NCBI GenBank assembly: GCA_954871525.1
Contig: OX940866.1
Coordinates: 36,778,521 to 36,842,520 of the forward strand
Source of the DNA: Parietaria judaica
Lineage: Eukaryota; Streptophyta; Magnoliopsida; Rosales; Urticaceae
Direction of reading: 5' to 3'
DNA: 64,000 nt
Numbering within the stretch: position 1 is the stretch's first letter; each line of letters starts with the position of its first letter. Both the position numbers and the translations under genes were made by a program. Shown here piece by piece: positions 25,739-36,013 of the stretch. Under the pieces are notes generated by a model that saw nothing but the letters and a program-made list of their open reading frames with translations, ran no database searches and had not been told where the DNA came from.

Positions 25739-26947
25739 GTATATGCATTTTAGGCCCAACCCGAAGGCCCAAATTAATCCGTTAAGATCTGGCCCAAACA
25801 AACCCGTGCAATCCATCCCGTTCAAAATTGGATCGGATCGGGCCGGACCCGACTATTCTTTGGGTGAGGGTCGGGTCCAATACTTTGGGTCAACCTGAAG
25901 ATCCGACCATTTTAATTAATATATTTTTATATTAATTTTTTCTCAATTTTCACTCAAGTAGTACAATCTTTAGTCTTTTCCATATCTCTTATTCTCAATT
26001 TTATTTCCGTTACATGACCATTCAACCTCTCATTTTCAAATCTCACACACAACTCTTAGCTTTCATTTGAGATCTAGTTAGTAATAATTATTTCTTATTT
26101 GAATACGTTTGAATCTATATAAACATGTTTGAAAATGGGTAGTAATCTTATGTAGTTTAAAGATAGTTTATAGTTTTCATTTGGTGTTTCTTGTTCGGTT
26201 GATTTGAGTTGCCATTTGATTCAAATATGTAAAGAATTTTATTTAGTGTATGCTTATTTGATGGAAGTCATTTTTTTTTATTCGGCCACAAAGGCCCATT
26301 CCAATCTAACCCGAACATTCGTTGGCTCGGTTTGGATTGGGCTGGATTGGGGTTATTTTTTTCAACCCGCAACGAACGGGTCGGATTGAGTTTGAGCATC
26401 GGGGCGGCCCAATCCAACCCATATATATATATATACACCATTAATGTATATATATACACCATTAATGATGAGTGCATATGCGTATGGATTCCAGGTTCCA
26501 TTAGACGGCTTCAAGGCTTTGCAGGGTATTTCCGGTCCTCAGAGGTTTCAGATCCACAAGGCATACGGTGCTCCCGACAGACTTCCATCCGCTCATACAT
26601 GGTCAGTATCTATTAATTTTTGTATCCCTTAAAACATAACCCTAGTAAAAATAAAATAAATTTCCAACCTTAAGGATCGGGTTGCTGATAATGCATGTTT
26701 CAGAATTCGTAATTTGAATAGATTCGTTAATTTCTGAACAAGGATTAGTCTATTTTTTTTAGTCTTCGTATTCATCCTAATTATCATCGAATAAAAATCG
26801 GAGAGTAAAAAAATGCTAATTAAAATGCATGCTTCTTCATCCAGCTTCAATCAGCTAGACCTTCCCGAGTACACATCCAAGGAGCAGCTTCACGAGCGGT
26901 TGCTTCTCGCCATTCACGAAGGCAGCGAAGGCTTCGGGTTCGGTTAA
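11047..26947 (+). CDS. UPL1/UPL2-like: HECT E3 ubiquitin-protein ligase, UPL1/UPL2 type
   Basis: Seventeen exons with GT-AG borders: 11047-11079, 12034-12129, 12226-12432, 12994-16510, 16655-18690, 18999-20987, 21419-21736, 22226-22427, 22531-22799, 22897-23186, 23554-24652, 24750-24896, 25002-25082, 25228-25453, 25538-25677, 26495-26601, 26845-26947. All phases fit and give 3619 residues, close to the usual ~3650 of plant UPL1/2. Order: N-terminal armadillo-like DUF908/DUF913 region; UBA (~1287-1325, [17 protein letters not shown]); UIM (~1333-1345, [13 protein letters not shown]); acidic Asp/Glu tract (~2115-2180); DUF4414 repeats ([18 protein letters not shown]); HECT domain (~3250-3619). 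The thioester cysteine (Cys3586, in LPSAHTC) is present, so the enzyme should be active. The family moves ubiquitin from E2 to substrate through this cysteine. The start was chosen because [11 protein letters not shown] matches the family N-terminus. Confidence 0.95.
25752..26425. mobile_element. Probable repeat insertion in the intron before the catalytic-cysteine exons
   Basis: The 817-bp intron 25678-26494 is much longer than its neighbours. It contains clusters of 'gcccaa', 'aacccg', 'gggtcggg' and 'ggattggg' words at both sides of an AT-rich core, flanked by TA microsatellites. This resembles a non-autonomous element with subterminal repeats. Clear inverted ends or a target duplication were not found. 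Confidence 0.4.
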
Positions 26948-27239
26948 CTTTTGACTTCCCGGTTGATACACATCCCCGCAGCACTCAGGGCAACCGGCCT
27001 TCAAGCCTCCGTGTACATGTAAGTGCATTCTAAACATAATTTAAAAAAAAAAATATATATATATATATTAAATCAACTCCGAAACGACACTTCATATTCT
27101 TGAAACCGTGCTTTGTCCACTGACAGCTCTCTTTCCTTGCAGATAGCACAAGTGGTCATTGAGCGGGGTATTTTCGGCATTCTCCGTTACTTATCGACAA
27201 ACAGAATTCGACGGGTGCTCGGAATTCTGGGTTTCATGG

Positions 27240-27927
27240 GTTAGGTTTTTGCAGATTTTAGTTTGGAAGAATGGGGTTCTTTTCTCCACAATTTTATAAG
27301 TTTGTTAATATTAGATTTTCTCATTTTGATGGCCAAACTGCCTAATTACTCTCTTTTGCTTAGAATGTATATTTACTCACCCTTGGTTTCTCTGGATCTC
27401 TCTTTTTTACATTTTTGCCCTTTGTGCTTTCACCTCTTAGACCATTTTTGCTACTCTTTTCATACAGGGCCCTTTTTGCAATAAAAAATTAAGTTATTGG
27501 AGCTAATAGCAAATCAACTGTCAGCTGTTTATCCGAAATAATTTTACTAATTTAGCTATCAATTTATCTTATCAACGGCTATCTATCGCGGTGGGTAAAA
27601 TCTCGGTCCCGAAGCTCGATTTTGTCCAAATCCTGTCACTGTTTGGTAGGAAAATTGGGGTTGAAAGCGCTGTAATCTGAATCTGAATGCGGTTCACACT
27701 TGAAAATGGAACATGATACCGGTTTCGGCCGAGGATAAAAACAAAAGCCCGATCCCCTCGTTCTCGGTTTGAAGTCTAAGGACGACTTTTGTTAATCTTG
27801 TTTTTGCATCAATGAACCTGAAATTTTCCCGAATACGTCAGCGAGGATAAAACCAAAGATGATTCATACAATCAACACATTTGAGTTAGTCAATGCTACT
27901 ACAAGTTAACAAAATGAGTCAAACGAG
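27240..27927. other. Intergenic space between convergent UPL-type and cyclin-like genes
   Basis: AT-rich, with no open frame of note. It should hold the 3' ends of both convergent genes; 'caataaaaaa' at about 27479-27488 could be a polyadenylation signal for the upstream gene. Confidence 0.5.
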
Positions 27928-29857
27928 TCAAAGTCCAAGCTCGGGCTCCGTTAATCCACAACAGAATCGGCGGAAACGGCGGCGCAACTGACTATTTGGC
28001 TGCTCTGAAACCCTCGTGAATATTGAGAATTCGCTGGCGCTCCTCTCCCCGTGCCTCCACCTTAGCGTAAACTCTGCAGGATAATCCTCACTGGCTGCCG
28101 GAATCCCTCCCGTCTCTGCTTCTCCCACCTTCGCTTTCCCTTTTCTAAGCCGCTCTGCTTCTTCTCTGGCGAGGTCCTCGTTTTTCGCTTCTTCGGGATT
28201 CTGTGTTGATCTTTCGTTGGAAGGTGTAAACTCTGCAGGATAATCCTTGCTGGCTGCCAGAATCCCTCCCGTCTCCGCCTCGCCCACCTTTTCTTTACCT
28301 TTTCTGTGCCGCCCAGCTTCTTCTCCGGTGAGCTCCACGGTTTTTTCTTCGTCGGGATTCTGTGTTAATCTTTCGTCCAAAGGCCGATTCAACTCTCCGC
28401 CGGAGGCTTGTTCTGGAACAGCTTGCTTGCCCCTCGATTTTTCTGCAGTGTTGATCGTTTCAGGATTCTGTATTAATATTCCTTTTGAAGGTTGCTTTGG
28501 CTCTCCGCCGGAGGCTTGCTCGGATCTTCCAGAAGGTTCTGGAGCAGCTTGCTCGCCTGTCGTTCCTGCACCTTTGTTCATTCCGGATATCCGTTCTTCC
28601 TCTTCTTCGTGTATTACTCCGGCTCGAACCACCATCTTCGGAATATACTCGTTGCTCGCCACAGCGCTTTCGATCAGAGTGTTGAGTTCCTTGCACTGCC
28701 GGATCAGAACCCCGACAACTTCCGACAAGTTAACCTGAAAATCACCAAAACTGCTCAGTCTCAAGCGCGTCTCTAAACCACAAGAATCGTTATTTTTTAC
28801 AGCGACGGATTTACCTCTTCGAATATGATCTTAGAGGCCATTTTCTTGACGAATTTCTCGTAGTTCCAGGGGTACAGAAACCAGGAAGCGGACAGGATAG
28901 CCGCCGCCGCCATTACCGAAGGCCGGATCAGCGTGTTCTTGAAATCTGCATCAACGGCTTCAAATAAACTCAAGAGAAGAAAAAACATAAGGTTTAAGGT
29001 TCACTCTGGAGAATCTTCAAAACAAAAAAGACAAACCGTTCTGCGCGTTCATAATAATCTGGTCGATGGTCCGGCGCCGGAACCCGAAAGCTGAGTTGAG
29101 TTCGGGCGCCAAGAACCGCACGAAGCAAAAGGCGGTCACGGACCGCAGTTTCCAGTCGAGTGCTTTGAGAACGTGAAGCTCCATGGCCTGAAGCTTCTCC
29201 GGCGTGACAACTGCAAGCTCCGAGTGCCGTCCCTGCTTACGAAAACGGCAAGAAAACGCTAAAGAATCCGTCGAGAAAGAAAGTCCCAAGGAATTACACA
29301 AACTCGCGATCTTCGAATACTTGCCAGAAATTCGAGTGCCGAGAAACGTTTGTCCCGCATCTTCCAAGCCAGAATCAGGCAACACAGGCACAGGAGTTCA
29401 CGATCGTTCTCTCTGGATTTCATAAAGACCTGTTGATCATTTCACAAAGATCTCATCAATGGCGCCAAATTCAGAAATAAAAAAATAATAAAACCCTCGG
29501 TTCTTGGTCGTACCGGCACCGGATTTCCCCCGGAAACGTAACGATCGTAGTAGTTCATCGCGAGATAGGGTATCAACGGCTCCAGATTCTCGCGCCTCGC
29601 GACCTTCAAGAAACTCAAAACTGTAAAGAATCTCTCAAAGAAGAATTCAATCACAAAAGAATGGTGGTTCTTGCTCGTACATTGAAGACGACGGCGACGG
29701 CTCTCTCGCGCCAAGCCTCGGCGAATGGCAGCTCGAGATATCCTGGCCCCGGCATCGACAGAGCTTCGACGCTCAGGTAGCGGTCTACGGCATTCTTCCG
29801 GGGATCGAGATCCGGAAGCGGATCGTCGGGATTGTAATCGAGCTTCGGATACCGCAT
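27928..29857 (-). CDS. Divergent D-type cyclin-like protein with repetitive C-terminal tail
   Basis: Exons (minus): 29857-29681, 29603-29514, 29429-29325, 29232-29037, 28945-28815, 28734-27928, about 501 residues. The cyclin box is recognisable: LEPLIPYLAMNYYDRYVS, CCLILAWKMRD, and MELHVLKALDWKLRSVTAF (cyclin D 'M-E-x-x-V-L-x-x-L-x-W-x-x-x-x-V-T'), then the second fold with IRPSVMAAAAILSASW. D-type cyclins activate CDKA for G1/S entry. The usual LxCxE retinoblastoma-binding motif was not seen. Exon 3 only stays in frame if its donor is CTG|GCAAGT (a GC-AG intron); the GT site 4 bases on would shift the frame. The last exon adds ~268 residues rich in Glu, Lys, Gly and Pro, with a 53-residue tandem repeat. 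Most D cyclins are 300-380 residues, so the tail is unusual. A decaying gene is the main alternative. Confidence 0.7.
28068..28385 (-). repeat. 159-bp in-frame tandem repeat in the cyclin-like tail
   Basis: Unit 28068-28226 is repeated at 28227-28385, period 159 bp (53 codons). Each encodes NPEE/DE..., an acidic/basic run with R-K-G-K, then VGEAETGG, then DYPAEFT. Partial, more diverged copies continue upstream (GGELNRPLDERLTQNP, GGEPKQPSKGILIQNP). Confidence 0.85.
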
Positions 29858-29999
29858 TCTTCTCCAACAAGATCAACAAATATTTCGCGGGAAAAGAATT
29901 CAAGTGTCTGTTGAGAACTAGTGTGCGACCATTACATTTATTTATACGTTGTATGTGCTTTTCAAGTTATTGCTATAATGCCCCTTGAAGTTTACATAT

Positions 30000-30290
30000 G
30001 GCTCATTTATTCTTTCAATTTTAGTTTTTGACAGAAAACTCCCTTTTTTTAATGACCCCTTTACGCATTAAAAAATGACAAATATATATATATATATATA
30101 TATTAAATTGCAATTCGTCTCCTTAAATTTTAGTTTTTAGCGGCATATCCCCTAGTATTATTTCCGTAAGTTAAAAAATTACGGATAACTCCTACGGAAT
30201 AAGTAACTTTTTTGAAGGTCGTTTCTTTGAGTTTTTGGCGATTATGCACCCTGATTTTATATGATGTGCGGTTTGTTCTAATGGATTTTA
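30000..30290. other. Intergenic AT-rich sequence
   Basis: No gene or clear repeat apart from a TA microsatellite at about 30083-30103. Confidence 0.6.
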
Positions 30291-30600
30291 TTTTTTTATT
30301 TTATTTTTTGAATGCGATGACATTATAAGGCTGATTTTTTTTTTTGAATGGGATGACAATATTGGCCAAGATTACGTGTACTCGTATTACAAGATATATT
30401 ATCACGGTAAGAATAACCGGCACTAAGATTACAAATATACGCAATTTCTGCGTCTCAAGGGATTGAACCCATGACCTCATGAAGAGTCTTATTGTAGTGG
30501 ATTTACCACTAGGCCAAGCAAGCTTGGTTACTATAAGTCATGATTACGTGTAGTCATATTTTAAGATATATTGTCACGGTAAGAACAACCGGCACAAGTG
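30290..30600 (-). mobile_element. Outer SINE of the same family, split by the inner copy
   Basis: 'tttttgaatgcgatgacattata' at 30305-30328 matches the 3' tail of the inner SINE. 'gattacgtgtagtcatattttaagatatattgtcacggtaag...' at about 30543-30595 matches the inner body (30370-30415). The two outer parts lie either side of the inner copy in the correct order. The 5' promoter part of the outer copy is missing. Confidence 0.65.
30330..30535 (-). mobile_element. tRNA-derived SINE (inner copy)
   Basis: Read on the minus strand it starts near 30535 with TGGCCTAGTGG, a good RNA polymerase III A box, followed about 45 bases later by GGGTTCAATCC, a good B box. A tRNA-unrelated body follows, then an A-rich 3' tail (T11 at 30337-30347 on the plus strand). 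The whole is about 200 bp, as for plant SINEs. It is not a tRNA gene: the D, anticodon and acceptor arms do not pair. Confidence 0.8.
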
Positions 30601-31014
30601 ATAGATTTTATCTTTTTACGACGACGACACTCCGTATAGTTATAATAAAAATGAGTGAACACAAAAGAGGCATTAATAATTGTTTAACTGAGTAAGCAGT
30701 TAATTAGGGAGAATGTTGGAAGAATATATTATAATAAAAGCTGACTTGTTAAATTTACTTTACCAAATACTTAGCAGAATCATTCTGTTCATTATTTATT
30801 TATTTATTTTAAAATCTTTTTATACACAAAGTGACAAAGCTCGATTTATTAATGTATAATAATAATATAGATGAAAGCTACGTCTGTATATGCATTTATT
30901 TAATTTTAATTGAAACTCATTTAATTTAGTTGAAGAAGATACGAATCTATAATTGCTAATTAATTAAATTATAATACATGGTCGGGTCGGGTGAGAGATA
31001 ATAAACGGCGTTTG

Positions 31015-31160
31015 GTCCTCTGTTCTGTTCTGTTCTGTTCTGAGCAAAACAACACAACGCCGTTACCGTTATTAATAAAAGAAATGATTAATTAAACAAG
31101 AAAGGAAAGCAAAGCGAAGCCCAGAATTTCAATCCTCTCTCTCTCTGCTCTGCTCTTCCA
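31015..31160 (+). promoter_or_regulatory. Promoter/5' leader of the NOI-domain gene
   Basis: Contains a 'ctgtt' pentanucleotide repeat (31021-31042) and a CT-rich tract (31133-31155) just before the ATG. No convincing TATA box was chosen. Confidence 0.35.
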
Positions 31161-31167
31161 CGAATTT

Positions 31168-32743
31168 ATGTCGGTACGTCTCCTTCCTTCCTTGTTTCTC
31201 TCTGATTCCAATTGATCGAGCTCGAAATTCGATTCTGTTTACCGATTTCATTCGCTTCGTCGGCTTTGATGGCTGATTCGAGGTTTTTTGGATTCGTGGA
31301 TGGGTTTTTAGACTAGGTTTGATCTAGCTACTCTCCAGATTGACTCTGTATAGGTAGGTAATTGGGACTTTCGCTTCTGTTGTTGATTCTTTTGAAATAG
31401 AGAATTTGGGTTCAGATGTAGCACTGAGTTCTGCTCTCAGCTGTGTGGTGGGTTTTCATTTTTATCAATTCGCCGGTTTCGTCTTTGCTTGTCGCGTCAC
31501 GGATCACCTAGTCTCTTCAAGTGTTTATCCCCTTATGTTTTATCCTGTAGCGTCGATTGATCGTGATGCAAAGCCTTCAAAATCACATAAGCTTATTGTT
31601 AGTGGATCGATGTCTAGGTTAATTAAACACGACTCAGCGCGTCAACCTTCCGAACATGGTGTTGACGTATTACAGAGGGAGAGTGACGTAAATTACACGA
31701 AGAATCGTACATGTATTGATTTATATGTAGGAGAGAGAGATATGCATTGCCAAAGCTAAATGTCAATTTATTTTCGGATGTGCCAAGGAGTGCTTAACAG
31801 AGAGTACCAACTAGTCTTACATCTTGTTTGTTGATTAGTTCAACACCGACTCCATAAATGTTATTCAATATTTCTTACACCTTTTATCGACTGTGACTAG
31901 AATTTTCAACTAAACCTGAAGACTTCATATTATTGACACAAGAACATGTGATAAATCTTCTCATATAGATGTGCAAGTCCAAGCACTAACACACTATCTT
32001 CCTTTTGCATGATATCTATTGTTTGATTACTTTCAAGAAGTATTCTTTCTGGGCTCGGGAAATATGTGCGAGTATTATATATTTTACTATGCAGGATAAG
32101 GGTCGCCCCCTACCAAAATTTGGTGAATGGGATGTCAACGATCCCGCCTCGGCCGAGGGCTTTACTGTAATTTTCAACAAGGCAAGGGATGAGAAGAAGA
32201 CAGGTGGGAAGCCTGAATCGCCCGGAAAGGGCGATTCCAACTTCAAAACTGCTGCAGATCCCGCTAAACCTCAATCTGTAAGATTTTTTGCTTGATTAAA
32301 AAACCCAATGGTTTCATTAAATTTTAGCTAATGATGAAAAAAGCCGAGTTGCTCTTTATTTAGAAGAAGCTAGTGATAATTTTCCTAAATTAAGATGACA
32401 ACGCTTATTCATTTTACTGTTGTCTTTAGATGTCGGTTATGACTCATCTCTTACTTGCGTAATTTTTTATGTTGACGAGAAATCTGTCGGGTTGAGAGAA
32501 TATATATTTTTCGTTACTTTTTGATAAACAAAAGAGTGCTTTGCTCACGTCACTTTGGAACAATTTTAGAAGTTAACAGGAAAAAAATTAAAAGGGGCGT
32601 AATAGTTTTGCTACATCCTAATGTGAACACTGAACACAATAGTCTAAAATGTTTACCGTTACTCGGTTCATTTAATAATTGAACTTTCCGGAGTGCAGAA
32701 AAAATGGTTCTGTTGCATTCAAGACCCGCCAACGCATTCCTGA
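31168..32743 (+). CDS. NOI/RIN4-like domain protein, 77 residues
   Basis: Exons 31168-31173, 32095-32277 and 32699-32743 with GT-AG borders. The protein reads MS|DKGRPLPKFGEWDVNDP..., with the nitrate-induced (NOI) core PKFGEWD and the following ASAEGFTVIFNKAR. These motifs define the RIN4/NOI family; bacterial effector proteases such as AvrRpt2 cut the PxFGxW site in RIN4. It ends KKWFCCIQDPPTHS, where the paired cysteines are the likely palmitoylation site that anchors NOI proteins to the plasma membrane. The first coding exon is only six bases long and easily missed; it is followed by a 921-bp intron. Confidence 0.9.
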
Positions 32744-33013
32744 GAAGGCTTACCGTTGCGGAAGAGCTTATCGTTGTTCTATATAATCAAAAGCTTCACC
32801 GGTGTTTTACGTTGACAAAGATGGCTTCTCTAGGGTTTCTGCTTCTGGAGTTTGTTTCTTCTATGTGCTCTGTAAAATTTGGTTGTGGGAGAAGCAAAGA
32901 CAACTTTTAAAAAAATTGAAAAGAAAAAAAAATAGGTTGTTGTATCTATATATGTATTGTCTGATGTGGTGATTATATTGGAGACCCATTTCTTTCTATT
33001 TTAATCTCTTTTC

Positions 33014-33045
<32 letters not shown>

Positions 33046-33984
33046 TTTTGTTGTCAATAATCTTGAAAAACTCGTCTTTTTTTATGAAAGAATCATAATT
33101 TAGTTAAATAGGATATGGTATTTTTTACTATTATTATTTCTGGTGGTTGGAATGACTCAATCTTCTAATTTACCATTTTTATTTGGTAATACGTCTACAT
33201 ACATAGCAGCGGTCTTTTTCGTAATCCCTTTCACAATTGCAATAAAGTAAATAAATAAATTAAAATTTTAAAATCAGCCAATCCGGACCGTCAAATTATA
33301 AATACCAACGGGCCAAAGAAACAGTATCCGAATTTTTCCAAAAAAAAACAGAACTAAAAGTTGAGAAGAATATTTTGAAACCGAAGTAACCAGAATTCTG
33401 ATTCAAAATAATGTAGTAAAAAAAACGGTAATCTGGATTTTGAGATGACAACATTATTGTCAAATTAATCCTTTTTATTTGACAGAAAACGACATGACAG
33501 AGGTTTGGGCCTTTGGATTTAAGCCCAACATGTCTCCACAGTATGTATTTGTGGTTCGTACCCGACCCAAACAAAGAAGAAACTCTTGGTACTTTCTTTC
33601 TTGTTCCAAAAAAACATGGACTGAGTTAAGAAACATGTCATACGAGATCAACTACTTTTATTATTATTTTATTTTATTTTATTCATTCATTTACCCAACT
33701 CCAGAAGAAAAAAAAAAGAAAAAAAAAAGTCAATACTCTTGAAGATCGAAGAAGCTCCTCAAGGTATTTTTCACTGAAAGCCCTCGTTTTGAATTTCTAT
33801 CTTCGTTTCGATCCGAGGGAAACGAGAGAATTCTTATCTCTGTTTGAAAGGTTCGATTTTTATTTTTATTTTAAATCTTATTGGTTAGATTCATTCAAGA
33901 TTGGAATCGTTAATGTGTTTTTGTGGGAATGGGCAATTTCTAGTTCGGAAAATTGAATATGAAATCTGCAGATGAACTTTGCTA

Positions 33985-34039
<55 letters not shown>

Positions 34040-34160
34040 TTTTGGCATTAAGTTGGAATACTTTGGAGCTGAGAAATCTGAAGAAATCATTTTCTTCGTA
34101 TCCATTAATTCAGGGACTTGAAACTTGTCACTCAGAAAATACTTCTGTTAATCAATTGAA
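32744..34160. other. Intergenic region
   Basis: AT-rich with an (ATT)n tract at about 33014-33043, a poly-purine stretch near 33703-33730 and a TG/TA microsatellite at 33989-34036. It probably includes the p24 gene's promoter and a 5'-leader intron ending at the 'cttgcag' just before the ATG at 34170. No other gene seen. Confidence 0.5.
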
Positions 34161-34169
34161 AACTTGCAG

Positions 34170-35276
34170 ATGAAGATTGGTTTTCCGGAACGGGTGGCCA
34201 TTGTTTTGATGGCGTGTTTGATGAGTTCGCAAGTAGCTTTTGGGATCCGATTTGTGATTGACCGAGAGGAGTGCTTTTCTCATAAAGTTGAGTACGAAGG
34301 CGACACGGTTCATGCCTCGTTCGTGGTTATCAAGGCCGATTCTTCTTGGCATCACAGTCAAGAAGGTGTAGATCTTGTGGTAAGTAAACTGATCTCCGCC
34401 TATTTTCTTTATTGATTCTCCGATCTAGAGCGAATTGGGTATATTCAGTTTGATTGAGGGATAGGTTAGCGGAAGCTTAGAAATGTGTAAATATTCGGTA
34501 GACATTAGAAGCAGAGACCGAACAGCGTTTTATCTTTCTTACGAAACCTTCTTTCTCAGGTGAAAGGACCGACCGGGGAGCAAATCCGCGACTTCCGCGA
34601 AAAGTCAAGTGAAATGTTTGATTTTGTGGCTCATCATAACGGAGTCCATCATTTTTGCTTTACTAACAAGTCACCGTACCACGAAACCATAGATTTCGAT
34701 GTCCATGTTGCCCATTTCTCGTACCATGAACAGCACGTAAAAGACGGTGAGTACATGCCAATATCATTCATCTTTTCGATTAAGAACTATACTTTACGTT
34801 ATCCTCTCCCTGTATATATATGTGTATATATATACACATACATATATAATATACAAAGTGTAAAGTCTAATTACAACGTTTTGTGCATGTTGCAGAGCAC
34901 CTGAATCCCTTGTTGGAGCAGATAGCCAAGCTCGAGGAAGCGCTTTACAACATTCAGTTCGAACAGCATTGGCTCGAAGCTCAGACCGACCAACAAGCTA
35001 TAGGTATTTCCTTATGACGAATTATAATATCATTACGATATGCATGATCAAGATAATTCTTACAGTATCGTCATCATGTCAATCGTTCTCTAGAATTTAA
35101 TATCTCGACACCCTTTAAGCGTTTCTGCAACTCTTTGTTCAGTGAACGAGGCGATGAGCAGGAGGGCGGTTCACAAGGCGTTCTTTGAATCGGCAGCGCT
35201 CATCGGTGCCAGCGTTCTTCAGGTTTATCTTCTCCGACGCCTCTTTGAGAAGAAGCTTGGCTCGTCTATAGTCTAA
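34170..35276 (+). CDS. Transmembrane emp24 domain (p24 family, beta-type) protein
   Basis: Exons 34170-34379, 34560-34746, 34896-35003 and 35143-35276, all GT-AG with matching phases, 212 residues. Residues ~1-26 are a signal peptide (VAIVLMACLMSSQVAFG). The GOLD domain follows (IRFVIDREECFSHKVEYEGD ... GVHHFCFTNKSPYHETIDFDV) with the two cysteines of its disulphide. Then comes a coiled coil (LLEQIAKLEEALYNIQFEQ) and a C-terminal membrane helix (ESAALIGASVLQVYLLRRLF) with the short cytosolic tail FEKKLGSSIV. p24 proteins cycle between ER and Golgi in COPI/COPII vesicles as cargo receptors. The Arg-Arg-Leu-Phe and Lys-Lys residues fit the sorting signals of this family. The gene looks intact. 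Confidence 0.93.
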
Positions 35277-35677
35277 GCCTTTGCAACAATGTCGTAGGAG
35301 AAATACCCGGCTATAAACTGTTATCCCCTTTCTAGCCCTAGAAGATCTGTTACAGCTTCATAGTACTTGAACACGATCGCTAAGTTATACGCTTTTTTTT
35401 TTATTTTTCCTTTGAAACGGTTAGACGTTGGGAAGTTTTCAAAATTTCAGCAGTTTCGACGAGAAATCTTTATTAAGAACGAATCTGATCTACTTATTAA
35501 TCTTTCTTTTGATTGAGTGGCTTGAAAGGTCTAGATTGCGAAAATGATTAATTTATAACGACCCCGCATTGACTAAGAATAGGATCAGTTGACCGTTTAT
35601 TAACCCATTGAATACAAGTTGGTTTTTCGGGGGTGATTCTAATCACGAGCTTATAATCATTGGTGGGTCCAGTATTT

Positions 35678-35729
35678 GTGTTACGGAACCCTTCTTTGGT
35701 AAGCAATGCCAAAGAAGGAACCGTAACAC
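35678..35729. repeat. Long near-perfect hairpin downstream of the p24 gene
   Basis: GTGTTACGG... (35678-35699) pairs with ...CCGTAACAC (35709-35729) around a 9-base loop, with a stem of about 20 bp and one small internal mismatch. It lies in sequence with no gene. Confidence 0.7.
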
Positions 35730-36013
35730 GAACTCGGAGGAGAAGCTGGCCGAGGACAGACCACAACCAATTTAATTATCTTATTCTTATTCTCGATTAG
35801 CATCTTTAGTTCCACGTCGGTCTTAAGCATAAGCAAGATTGTAGTGGTGGCTTACCTATGATGTGTCTTTTAAGAGGTAACGCGAAGGATTTTACTACCG
35901 AAACCCTAATATTCCCCGTTACAAGATCGAAGTCCCGGGGTGTATCAATGCGATGAGTTCAAATCAAAGACTTCAAGACTTGTGAAAATTAAGAGGACCA
36001 CATACGGTTTCAT

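Noticed and set aside
30435..30535. tRNA-like A and B boxes
   Set aside because: No cloverleaf; the body and A-rich tail fit a SINE.
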